This document shows positions 9,234 to 17,317 of a stretch of 64,000 nucleotides of DNA, one piece after another. The notes beneath the pieces are model-generated. The model ran no database searches, was not told the DNA's origin, and was given only the letters and a program-made list of their open reading frames with translations. Position numbers and translations under genes: made by a program. Source of the stretch: TMED23 sp964566055 (GTDB lineage: Bacteria > Pseudomonadota > Alphaproteobacteria > Rhodospirillales > UBA2165); assembly GCA_964566055.1 (NCBI GenBank), contig CAZMHI010000019.1:8198-72197 (forward strand), in the 5' to 3' direction. The stretch's first letter is position 1, and each line of letters opens with the position of its first letter.

Positions 9234-11762
9234 TTGGCAAACGGTAATAAAAGACACGGAATTTTTTACCAAGCCTATCTCAGACTGGCTCGGCTCAGTC
9301 TGACCTGGGAGCGCTTGTGGCCGGCGCTTTGGCCAGCGACAGCGCTCGCCGGTGTATTTGTTATTGCAGCTCTGCTTGAGCTTTTTAATTATCTGCCGAT
9401 ATGGTTGCATGCGGGATTAGTCATCGCCTTTCTCATTGGCTTTCTGGCAGCTTTGCAAAAAGCGGTTACCAGGCTGCCGCGAATCAAAGATATTCAGGCC
9501 AAACATCATATTGAACAAGCCAGCGGGTTTGATCACCGCCCCCTGACGGCGCTTGATGATTCCCTGGCCGCCGGCCAAGGCGATGCGCAAGCCCGGGCTC
9601 TTTGGCGGGCACATTTAAATCGGATGAAGGAAAAATCCGATCATTTAAAACTAGGTGTGCCAAAAGCAGGGCTGGCCAAGCGTGATCCTTGGGGCAGCCG
9701 AGCGGCCGTTGCGCTCCTGCTCATTGTCGGCGTGATCGCCGCCGGCAGTGATAGCTTTTCGAGGTTGGGCCGGGCAATCTTGCCGGAGTTGAACGCTCTC
9801 ACTTTGGGGCGTTCAGTTGCCATCAATATTTGGATCACGCCGCCCGCTTATACAGGCTTGCCGCCAATCGTTTTGCATAAAAGTAACAAAGTGTCTGAAC
9901 GAGAGGGCGCGGCACAGCCGAATATTCTGCAAGTACCCGCCGGGAGTTCTATTTTAGCGCAGGTCAATGGCGGCGGTGCCTTGCCGCAGCTCTCAGTTAG
10001 TGCCAAAGCAAACGCTTCTAATTCAATGGATTTTAATCGCATTGAAGCTGACGCCTATCATCTAGAAACCGAACTTGGCGGTGCAGCATTGCCGACCGGC
10101 GACCGGTTGTCGATCATCCAGCATGGCCACGAACTGGCCGGCTGGCCGATGACCATCGACAAAGATGCGGCGCCAACCGTGGAATTTTCAGCTGCGCCGG
10201 ACGCCACGCCTCAGCTTCGTCTGCAGCTGCCTTTCCAGGCCGAAGATGATTACGGCATTAAATCGGTCACCGCCTCAATCCGCCGCTTGGATGGTAAAAG
10301 AATCCCGGGCGGCGAAGATGAAATAATCCTGCGTTTGCCTCTGCCGGGTGAGGAAGAGACCAGCGTAAAAGGTAAATCAAATCACGATTTAATCTCGCAT
10401 GTTTGGGCAGGGTTGCCGGTTCTTGTCCATTTGCTGGCTGGCGACGAGCAGGGCCAAACCGGCCTCAGCCAGGTCGAGCCGGTAATAATGCCGGAGCGCC
10501 GGTTCAGTCACGCCGCAGCGAAAGAAATCTACGAGATTCGCAAGCAACTCGCGGTCGATAAGCGGTCCCGCATCCTGGCGGGTCTCAAACTTGACCAGCT
10601 GACCGATGAGCCAGAGCTGTTTGACGGCAACAACACCATCTATTTGGGCCTCAGGGTAGCCCGTGAGCGTCTCAAGCGCGATCAGCGGGAACTGGCCGTG
10701 GTCCAGGTTCAGAAAATGCTGTGGGACATCGCCTTGCAAATTGAGGAAGGCAGAGCCGCCACCGCCGGGGCCGATCTCCGGGCAGCGCAGCGCCGCCTCA
10801 TGGAAGCCCTCGACCGCAATGCCAGCGCCGCCGAAATTGAACGCTTGATGAATGAAGTGCAAAAAGCGCTGGAAAAATTCATGTCGTCGCTGATGCGCGA
10901 GTTACAGCAACGCGGCCAGCTTTCTCCGCTCGATCCCAATGCCCAAACCATGACCAACCAGGATATTCAACGCATGCTGGATCGGGCCCGTGAACTGATG
11001 CGTCAAGGTTCGCGCGAGGCCGCCCGCCAGTTAATGGCTGAGTTGCAGCGCATGCTGGAAAATCTGCGCAGCGCCTTATCCAGAGGCGGCCGCCAAAGCC
11101 AGCAATCAAAGGAAGCGCAGCAAATGATGCGGGAGCTGCGAGATATTATCCGCAAACAGCAAAAGCTGCTGGATGAAACGCATAAACGTGCTCAGCGCGA
11201 CCCGGCGGAACGGGAGCAGGAAGGCAAAAAAGATACCGAGGGCCTCACCGATCAGGAAGGCATTCGCCGCCAGCTTGGTAAAATGATGCAAAAGCTGGGC
11301 GAGATGATGGGCCAAATTCCCAAAGGCTTGGGTAAAGCTGAACGGGAAATGCGCCAGTCCGAAAAAGCGCTCGGCAAAGGCCAGCCTGGCAATTCTGTCG
11401 GACCACAATCCCGCGCTCTGGAAGCACTCAGGCAAGGGGCCAGAAATTCAGCCAGGGCGATGGCCCGGCGGATGGGCAGAGGACGTGGCCGCGCCAATGG
11501 CCGGCGGGGACCCGGTGGCCGCTTTGGCGCCTTTACGGGGCCTAGGCTGCGCGGTATGCGGCCCGGCAATCGCGACCCCTTTGGCCGGCGTCAACAGGAA
11601 GAGGGCAATCAGGGCACCGCCACTGGCCGGGTTAAAATTCCGGGCGAAAGCGAAATGCAGCGGGCGCGTGAAATTCTCGAAGAGCTTCGCCGCCGCGCCG
11701 GTGATCTCTGGCGGCCCGAGATTGAGCTCGACTATATTGAACGCCTGCTCAAACGGTTTTAA
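9234..11762 (+). CDS. TIGR02302 / DUF4175 family membrane-anchored protein
   Basis: About 842 residues. The N-terminus has two close hydrophobic helices (roughly residues 20-75) and a third near residue 155. Then comes a long, probably periplasmic region, followed by a Gln/Arg/Met-rich helical part and a Gly-Arg-rich low-complexity stretch (residues about 745-800) before a conserved-looking C-terminus. This layout and its place after lysA fit the alphaproteobacterial TIGR02302 family, whose function is unknown. I chose the TTG at 9234 because AGGTGAG precedes it; a TTG at 9219 is the alternative. Its stop overlaps the convergent methyltransferase stop by four bases. Confidence 0.85.
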   Translation: MANGNKRHGIFYQAYLRLARLSLTWERLWPALWPATALAGVFVIAALLELFNYLPIWLHAGLVIAFLIGFLAALQKAVTRLPRIKDIQAKHHIEQASGFDHRPLTALDDSLAAGQGDAQARALWRAHLNRMKEKSDHLKLGVPKAGLAKRDPWGSRAAVALLLIVGVIAAGSDSFSRLGRAILPELNALTLGRSVAINIWITPPAYTGLPPIVLHKSNKVSEREGAAQPNILQVPAGSSILAQVNGGGALPQLSVSAKANASNSMDFNRIEADAYHLETELGGAALPTGDRLSIIQHGHELAGWPMTIDKDAAPTVEFSAAPDATPQLRLQLPFQAEDDYGIKSVTASIRRLDGKRIPGGEDEIILRLPLPGEEETSVKGKSNHDLISHVWAGLPVLVHLLAGDEQGQTGLSQVEPVIMPERRFSHAAAKEIYEIRKQLAVDKRSRILAGLKLDQLTDEPELFDGNNTIYLGLRVARERLKRDQRELAVVQVQKMLWDIALQIEEGRAATAGADLRAAQRRLMEALDRNASAAEIERLMNEVQKALEKFMSSLMRELQQRGQLSPLDPNAQTMTNQDIQRMLDRARELMRQGSREAARQLMAELQRMLENLRSALSRGGRQSQQSKEAQQMMRELRDIIRKQQKLLDETHKRAQRDPAEREQEGKKDTEGLTDQEGIRRQLGKMMQKLGEMMGQIPKGLGKAEREMRQSEKALGKGQPGNSVGPQSRALEALRQGARNSARAMARRMGRGRGRANGRRGPGGRFGAFTGPRLRGMRPGNRDPFGRRQQEEGNQGTATGRVKIPGESEMQRAREILEELRRRAGDLWRPEIELDYIERLLKRF

Positions 11763-12319
11763 GACTTAACCACCCGTAATTTTATCTGGATTTCTTTGAG
11801 CACATTGTATTCGTGCATGGCGCGGGTGGCGAGTTCGGTTGAGGTAATTTCGCCTTTCTGCAAACGCTCAACCAGATCATCCGCCGGCACCCACTGAACA
11901 TCTTCAACTTCAAAATCGACGTCAAGATAATCAGCTAGCGGCGTGTTAGCATAACCTGCTTCGCGCCATTCCGCGTTTAGCCGCTTGGAAAAAAGATGAA
12001 ATTGCTCCGGCAAGATCGGCCGGACATGGGTCGGATCAGTGACAAAATCATCATGGCGCGGATGGGGCACGGTGATAGTGATCTCCGCTCCCGGCTGACA
12101 AATCCGATATAGTTCCTTGATGATCGAGAGATAAATTTCTTTGGTCTCACCCAAATGCTCAAGCACATGGCTCATGACGATTTCAGCGGCGCTGTTATCA
12201 TCAAACGGCCAAGGAAAATTCTCAAGATCAACCACCTGATCAGGGGTGCAAGATGGCTGACTATCTATATTGAGATAGCCATCGATCTGATTATTGCCAC
12301 AGCCAAGGTTCAGCCGCAT
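11759..12319 (-). CDS. Class I SAM-dependent methyltransferase
   Basis: 186 residues. LNLGCGNN at residues 3-10 is the SAM-binding glycine motif I, and SHVLEHLGE is the usual HxLEH-type motif of Methyltransf_11-like proteins. The substrate is unknown. A GATGAGG ribosome site precedes the ATG. It lies 44 bases downstream of a small minus-strand gene and may share its transcript, and it converges on the DUF4175 gene with a four-base stop overlap. In other genomes such proteins often sit in polysaccharide or surface-sugar loci, but nothing here shows that. Confidence 0.85.
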   Translation of the reverse strand: MRLNLGCGNNQIDGYLNIDSQPSCTPDQVVDLENFPWPFDDNSAAEIVMSHVLEHLGETKEIYLSIIKELYRICQPGAEITITVPHPRHDDFVTDPTHVRPILPEQFHLFSKRLNAEWREAGYANTPLADYLDVDFEVEDVQWVPADDLVERLQKGEITSTELATRAMHEYNVLKEIQIKLRVVKS

Positions 12320-12363
12320 CGTAAAACCTCATCTTTAGTATTTTCCCCTGAGCCACTCTAACC

Positions 12364-12600
12364 TCAGCGCCGGACCATACGCAACCATCTCGATTTTGTC
12401 AGATAGTTGGTGATGGGCACCTGAATTGCAGAAATAAAATCATCCACGAATTTCTGGCGCAGCCGATAACTCTCGACGCGAGCGCCAATCCAGCCATCAT
12501 GGTGCGATGGCAAATTAGGTTTAGAAAGGACAGTTTGAGATACGGGCTTTACTTCCGGATCACCCCGGCCTGCCAGCGGGTGAATACCAATCCAATTCAT
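12364..12600 (-). CDS. Small hypothetical protein, 78 residues
   Basis: The family is not recognised. The reading frame has a good ribosome site (GAGGGAGCG, seven bases before the ATG) and a basic C-terminus (SRWLRMVRR) after a DDFISAIQVP segment. It has no signal peptide. It lies directly upstream of the methyltransferase on the same strand with a 44-base gap, which supports co-expression. Sequence composition is like coding DNA here, while the overlapping plus-strand frame has no ribosome site. Confidence 0.5.
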   Translation of the reverse strand: MNWIGIHPLAGRGDPEVKPVSQTVLSKPNLPSHHDGWIGARVESYRLRQKFVDDFISAIQVPITNYLTKSRWLRMVRR

Positions 12601-12775
12601 TTTTTTCGCTCCCTCAAAGCACGCGGCTTAAACCGCGCATACCAATATCGGAGCAAAAACCGTGCCGCTGACGCTTCTTCAAAAAGGGTTTATTATCAAA
12701 AGGTTAACAACGTGGCTTTGGAACAGCTAAGTTTCAGCTGGGCATTATTTACCGCTATGTTGGATGATTTAGCCG

Positions 12776-13903
12776 CTATTTATCTTCTTTTTTCTCCGGC
12801 GCAGCTTCCCCTTGCTCACCGCCTTCAGCACCGGCTTCATCCTGGAACGGGCCATAGACCACATCAACATCCCTGCCAGTGGCAATCGTTGATTCGATAA
12901 ATCTGGTGGTGAATTTAACATTTTCGTTGGGTTTCAGCATCTTCTTATTGGGGATGACCGTTTTCACGGCAATCATCGCCTTATTGCCATCTAATATGCG
13001 CACAAACAGTTGTGGCACAGGCTGTTCAACATCGCTGACATTCCTAAGCAAACCACGTAGCACAATATAATCTTTACCATCGATGGATTCGCGTTTCGGA
13101 TTACCGGCATTTACTTCAAGACCCTCACCCGGAATAGCCACGCGTAAGCCAATCAGTTCAAAGACGACATTGGTTGCAGGAATGATATCAACCACGATAC
13201 CACGCATAACGACCATGCCGGCGCCAAGTCCAATAACGACAACCAGGACAGCAGCAACTTTGACCAAAGTCATGACTAGGCTGCCTTCAGGCTCTTCGTC
13301 GTCGTCTTCGTCAGGATCATACATCGCTTCGGGAAGCGGATCGGGATCGGGAATATCTTCAGGGTCTAAATCTTCGTCAAAATCGTCCTCCGGCACTGGT
13401 TCGCTATAGGATTCCAGCGGTTCGGGATCTTCTAATTCTTCCAGCGCTTCTTCATCAATCTCTGTGACATCTTCAGGAACTTCGGCTGCAAAGGAGCCGG
13501 CATCATCAACGTCATCGGTATCGCCGAGCATTTCATTAAGCTCATCATCGGAAGGCAATTCCTCTTCCGGAATGGGTTCCGGCTCGGGCAGCGGCGCCGG
13601 TTCAGGTTCGGGCTCCGGCAGCGGTTCAGGTTCGAACTCTGGCTCCGGCAGAGGGGCAGGCGCCGGTTCGGGTATAGGAGCAGCAACGGGAGCTGGTGCG
13701 GCGACTTGCGGCGGCATGGCAAACTGCGATGGTGAGACGTACTGAACAGGAACGAAATGTGCTTGCGGTTGAGGCACCACCGGATATTGGTGCCAGGTAT
13801 GACTGCAATTATAACAACGAACGGCCCGGCCACCCGCTCCGATCATTGCACCGTCGACGCTGAAAGATGTCGAACAAGAAGGACAAGAAATATACATCGG
13901 CAT
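12776..13903 (-). CDS. MJ0042-type zinc-ribbon protein with DUF3426-like C-terminus
   Basis: 375 residues in four parts. Residues 1-35 form a zinc ribbon with C7-x2-C10 and C30-x2-C33. A long, very acidic Pro/Glu/Asp-rich linker follows (about 55-205). Next is one transmembrane helix (about 210-232), then a periplasmic domain of about 120 residues with the beta-rich pattern of DUF3426. The family is common in proteobacteria, anchored in the inner membrane with the ribbon in the cytoplasm; its function is unknown. The linker DNA is a near-repeat of Pro/Glu codons. It is divergent from ftsE, a common alphaproteobacterial arrangement. Confidence 0.85.
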   Translation of the reverse strand: MPMYISCPSCSTSFSVDGAMIGAGGRAVRCYNCSHTWHQYPVVPQPQAHFVPVQYVSPSQFAMPPQVAAPAPVAAPIPEPAPAPLPEPEFEPEPLPEPEPEPAPLPEPEPIPEEELPSDDELNEMLGDTDDVDDAGSFAAEVPEDVTEIDEEALEELEDPEPLESYSEPVPEDDFDEDLDPEDIPDPDPLPEAMYDPDEDDDEEPEGSLVMTLVKVAAVLVVVIGLGAGMVVMRGIVVDIIPATNVVFELIGLRVAIPGEGLEVNAGNPKRESIDGKDYIVLRGLLRNVSDVEQPVPQLFVRILDGNKAMIAVKTVIPNKKMLKPNENVKFTTRFIESTIATGRDVDVVYGPFQDEAGAEGGEQGEAAPEKKEDK

Positions 13904-14035
13904 CCATTGTCATTACACTATTGATACTTATAGGAAAATGCGGTTCTGAACGCAAGCGGCGCTGGACGAAAGGGCAAGTCGCATGTCATTCTGGGGCCGC
14001 TTAACCGGAACTCTTGAGGATCACAAAGCTATAAT

Positions 14036-14755
14036 ATGGCCGAAGTCGTTCGATTTGAAAATGTAGGACTGCGCTATGGCTTAGGGCCGGAAGTGCTGCA
14101 AGACATCTCATTTGGCCTTGAAGCAGGTTCATTTCACTTCCTGATAGGCCCCAGTGGCGCTGGAAAATCGTCACTTTTGCGGTTGATGTACCTCGCTCAT
14201 CGCCAAACCCGTGGCATGATCTCTTTATTCGGGCGAGATGTCTCTGTCCTGCCGCGAGAGCAGTTTCCCAAGATCAGAAGGCGCATCGGTGTGGTCTTCC
14301 AGGACTTTAGATTGCTACCCCATTTAAGCGCCTTTGATAACGTTGCCTTACCGCTGCGAGTGGCCGGAGTACGCGAATCGGAAATTCGCCGCCACGTAGA
14401 AGAGCTGCTGGTTTGGGTCGCCCTGGAAAATCATATGGATGTCCGTCCGCCGACCATGTCAGGTGGTCAGCAGCAACGGGTTGCCATTGCGCGGGCGGTT
14501 ATTGCCCGGCCCAAAATCCTTTATGCCGATGAGCCGACCGGTAATGTCGATGACCGCATCGCCGACCGCTTGATGCATTTATTTGAAGAACTCAACCGGT
14601 TGGGCACCACGGTTGTAATTGCCACTCACAACGAGGCTATTGTCCAGGAGTTCGGACGGCCCGTATTGAAAATTGATGCTGGCCGGCTGGAAATAATCCC
14701 AACCGGCGAAGCAAATCTTGAGAGTATAACTGCGGCGAAAAAGGTAAGCGAATGA
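14036..14755 (+). CDS. ftsE: Cell division ATP-binding protein FtsE
   Basis: 239 residues with a complete ABC ATPase: Walker A GPSGAGKS (38-45), signature MSGGQQQRV and Walker B ILYADEPTGNVD. FtsE pairs with FtsX at the division site and drives activation of cell-wall hydrolases. The start overlaps nothing upstream; the stop overlaps ftsX as ATGA, so the two are translationally coupled. The following ydcF-like and plsC genes continue the same tight transcript. Confidence 0.96.
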   Translation: MAEVVRFENVGLRYGLGPEVLQDISFGLEAGSFHFLIGPSGAGKSSLLRLMYLAHRQTRGMISLFGRDVSVLPREQFPKIRRRIGVVFQDFRLLPHLSAFDNVALPLRVAGVRESEIRRHVEELLVWVALENHMDVRPPTMSGGQQQRVAIARAVIARPKILYADEPTGNVDDRIADRLMHLFEELNRLGTTVVIATHNEAIVQEFGRPVLKIDAGRLEIIPTGEANLESITAAKKVSE

Positions 14756-15636
14756 TGCTTTTTCGCCAATCCAATCTCGCTCTCGAAAAAGACGATACCA
14801 ACAGGTTCCTGCCGTGGCTGATCGCCTTTATGGTCTTGCTGGCGGCCCTTTCAGTGGCCGGACTGCTGATGCTCCATCAAATTTCAAGCTCCTTTGAGCA
14901 CGGCATCAAAGACACCATGACAATCCAGATACCTGCCGCTGAAAACAGTCGGGTAGATGAAAATCATGTAAAAAAAGCCTTGGCCGCGCTCAAACAGGCC
15001 GACGGTGTATTGTCATCCAAGCGTATCGCCTCGACCGAAATTAGTGAATTGCTGAAACCGTGGCTTGGTGAAACAGCTGGATCTGACGGCCTGCCCCTAC
15101 CACGGATCATTGATGTCGAAGTTGACCGGAGCTCGGATTTAAGCGCTGAGAAATTAACTGATCTCCTGGCGCCGATCATCCCCGGCACGACCGTCGATGA
15201 TCATAGCGTCTGGCTTACCAGTCTGGTTGATACGCTGCGTTCAACCGAGTTAATCGCCTTAGCCGTGGTTTTATTGATCACCCTGGCAACCATCGGCACC
15301 GTTATTTTTACTACTCGTACCGGTATGGGCATCCATCGCCGGACCATCGAAGTGCTGCATTTTGTGGGCGCCCAGGACGAGTTTATCGCCCGCCAGTTTG
15401 CGCTACGTGCCTTTATTGTCGGTCTGCAAGGCGGTTTCGTCGGCATTTTGCTGGCGGCGCCAATTCTTTATCTATTTGATTTTGTCTTAAAAAATCTGGA
15501 AGACGGCTTGCTGCCAAAAGCCAGTCTGGATGTTTCCATCTGGATCAGTGTCGGCGCGATTATTCCGGTCATCGCTCTTATTGCCATGGCGACTGCTCGC
15601 TCTACGGTGTTAAAAAGTTTAAAGAAAATGGTGTAG
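14752..15636 (+). CDS. ftsX: Cell division protein FtsX
   Basis: 294 residues with four hydrophobic segments: one near residue 25, then a periplasmic domain of about 130 residues, then three in the C-terminal half with the FtsX/MacB permease pattern. FtsX is the membrane partner of FtsE and signals to periplasmic amidase activators or peptidoglycan hydrolases. The four-base overlap with ftsE supports coupled synthesis. The next gene begins four bases after its stop. Confidence 0.94.
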   Translation: MMLFRQSNLALEKDDTNRFLPWLIAFMVLLAALSVAGLLMLHQISSSFEHGIKDTMTIQIPAAENSRVDENHVKKALAALKQADGVLSSKRIASTEISELLKPWLGETAGSDGLPLPRIIDVEVDRSSDLSAEKLTDLLAPIIPGTTVDDHSVWLTSLVDTLRSTELIALAVVLLITLATIGTVIFTTRTGMGIHRRTIEVLHFVGAQDEFIARQFALRAFIVGLQGGFVGILLAAPILYLFDFVLKNLEDGLLPKASLDVSIWISVGAIIPVIALIAMATARSTVLKSLKKMV

Positions 15637-15639
15637 ATC

Positions 15640-16296
15640 ATGGCGACGCCGCACACCATGTTTGGAACCCCTCGACCAAAACGCCGCTGGCGGCTGTTTA
15701 GTTTATTGCTCGTTGTATTAATTGGTGTCTGGGTTTATGGGCTTGTCGCCTTTGTTGGCCTGATACCACAAAAACCGATTGAGGCGAAGCGGTCTACTGA
15801 TGCGATTGTCGTGCTGACCGGCGGCAGCGACCGGCTGAAAGAGGGTTTGACTTTATTGACGGATAAAAAGGCTAAGAAGCTGTTTGTCTCAGGCGTTTAT
15901 CGGGGCAACGATGTGCGCCGGCTGCTTGAAATTCAACAGCGCAGCCCGGCTGATCTACTGTGTTGCATCAGCCTGGGCTATAACGCCACCAGTACCGCCG
16001 GCAACGCGATAGAAACCGCCGGCTGGATTGCGGATCAAAATTACCATTCCCTTCGGCTGGTAACAGCCAATTATCACATGCCACGCAGCCTGCTGGAATT
16101 TCACCACCTTATGCCAACGCTTGAGATTATCCCCCACGCAGTCTTCCCGGCGCAATTTAAACGCGCCCAATGGTGGCTATGGCCTGGCACGGCAGCACTG
16201 ATTATCAGCGAATATACCAAATATATTGTTGCCTCCACGCGCAGAAAATTAGACAAGCTATGGGGTATGACGATTAATGGATCTCCTGCCTCATGA
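15640..16296 (+). CDS. YdcF family (DUF218) membrane protein
   Basis: 218 residues. A single N-terminal transmembrane helix (about residues 20-42) is followed by a DUF218 domain that begins DAIVVLTGGSDRL and contains the conserved NATSTAGNA and TANYHMPRS segments. Members such as SanA/ElyC influence envelope integrity or undecaprenyl carrier use; the exact activity is unsettled. It starts four bases after ftsX and overlaps plsC by four bases, so it belongs to the ftsEX transcript. Confidence 0.88.
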   Translation: MATPHTMFGTPRPKRRWRLFSLLLVVLIGVWVYGLVAFVGLIPQKPIEAKRSTDAIVVLTGGSDRLKEGLTLLTDKKAKKLFVSGVYRGNDVRRLLEIQQRSPADLLCCISLGYNATSTAGNAIETAGWIADQNYHSLRLVTANYHMPRSLLEFHHLMPTLEIIPHAVFPAQFKRAQWWLWPGTAALIISEYTKYIVASTRRKLDKLWGMTINGSPAS

Positions 16297-17021
16297 ACTA
16301 TATTCGCTCTGGCCTGTTTAATTTCCTGTTTTTCGCCTGGACCGCTTTTATGCTGGCCTTCCTCTGGGTGGCCATGCCGTTTTCACCAGCAACCTTTCGC
16401 CGTGCCATTTCGCTGTGGCCTAAAGGCTGTTTTGCACTGCTTAAAATTATCGGCGTCTCCTTCGAAATGCGGGGGTTGGAAAACATACCCAAAAAGCCGG
16501 TCGTATTCGCGGTTAAACACCAGTCTGTGTGGGAAACGATCTTTTTCCTCTGGCAGCATCGCGACAATGCCTACATCATGAAATCCGAGCTCGCCCGCAT
16601 CCCGTTTTGGGGCTGGTATATGACCAAAAGCTCGCATGTGCTGGTCGACCGGACCGGCGGCGCAAAATCCATGCGGGAAATGATCCGGAAAACCAAAGCA
16701 ATAATGGATAACAGCCGCTCAATTGCGATTTTCCCGGAAGGCACCAGGATGCCGTCAGGTACAATTGGCAAATTCCATCCGGGCGTTGCCGCGATATATA
16801 CGCAATTGAACACCACTGTTGTACCGGTCGCTGTTAATTCAGGACTGTTCTGGCCGCGCCGTAAATTTCTCAAGAAACCGGGTAAAATTGTGATCGAGTT
16901 TTTACCTGCAATAGAACCCGGCATGGACCGAAAATCTTTTATGACTGAACTGCAACGCCGCATCAAAGAGGCCACTCAGAAGCTCGAAAAAGAAGCGGGT
17001 TTTGTGGCGCCGGAAAAATAG
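16293..17021 (+). CDS. plsC: 1-acyl-sn-glycerol-3-phosphate acyltransferase (PlsC family)
   Basis: 242 residues. An N-terminal hydrophobic segment is followed by acyltransferase block I KHQSVWET and block III FPEGTRMPSG. Block I has Glu where the textbook HX4D has Asp (H-x4-E), a variant seen in many alphaproteobacterial members. The enzyme adds the second acyl chain to lysophosphatidate in phospholipid synthesis at the inner membrane. It is the last gene of the ftsE-ftsX-ydcF-plsC run and overlaps the previous gene by four bases. Confidence 0.9.
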   Translation: MNYIRSGLFNFLFFAWTAFMLAFLWVAMPFSPATFRRAISLWPKGCFALLKIIGVSFEMRGLENIPKKPVVFAVKHQSVWETIFFLWQHRDNAYIMKSELARIPFWGWYMTKSSHVLVDRTGGAKSMREMIRKTKAIMDNSRSIAIFPEGTRMPSGTIGKFHPGVAAIYTQLNTTVVPVAVNSGLFWPRRKFLKKPGKIVIEFLPAIEPGMDRKSFMTELQRRIKEATQKLEKEAGFVAPEK

Positions 17022-17234
17022 TCGTGAGGCAATTATCAGGAAAAGCGCTGAAAATCTCTTTTTATAGGGATTAACAGCTTAATTTATAATTTTTACTGAT
17101 TTCCTAGCATATAGCTCGCCATCAGCCTGTGAATCCTGTGCAAAACATAATTAATTAAATAATATCAATCGGTTAAGATTGTATAATATAGGGAGTTAAA
17201 TTTGAATTACGGGGAAACAAAACAGGAACTTTTC

Positions 17235-17264
17235 TTGACCTTCTCTGTAGTTTACCGCTACACT
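17235..17264 (+). promoter_or_regulatory. Candidate sigma-70-type promoter for nrdJ
   Basis: TTGACC (17235-17240) and TACACT (17259-17264) are separated by 18 bases, about 55 bases before the nrdJ ATG. A GAATC site, a possible CcrM target, lies at 17281-17285. The rest of the 296-base gap (17022-17317) is AT-rich; I see no convincing cobalamin riboswitch. Confidence 0.4.
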
Positions 17265-17317
17265 ATGCGCCCAAAAATTTGAATCGACTTTTATCCTAGG
17301 TTTAAAAGAGCATAAAA

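Noticed and set aside
10389..10862. Minus-strand open frame inside the DUF4175 gene
   Set aside because: Antisense of a clear coding region; composition fits a shadow.
12499..12900. Plus-strand open frame of 133 residues
   Set aside because: It overlaps the small gene and the MJ0042 gene antisense and has no ribosome site.
13083..13745. Plus-strand Ser/Gly/Thr-rich frames opposite the MJ0042 gene
   Set aside because: They are reverse readings of the Glu/Pro linker and have no independent support.
17201..17281. Short TTG-started frame after GGGAG upstream of nrdJ, possible leader peptide
   Set aside because: No regulatory residue pattern or conserved codons; likely chance in an AT-rich gap.
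17022..17317. Cobalamin riboswitch before nrdJ
   Set aside because: I could not find the B12-box or a convincing multi-stem layout in this 296-base gap.
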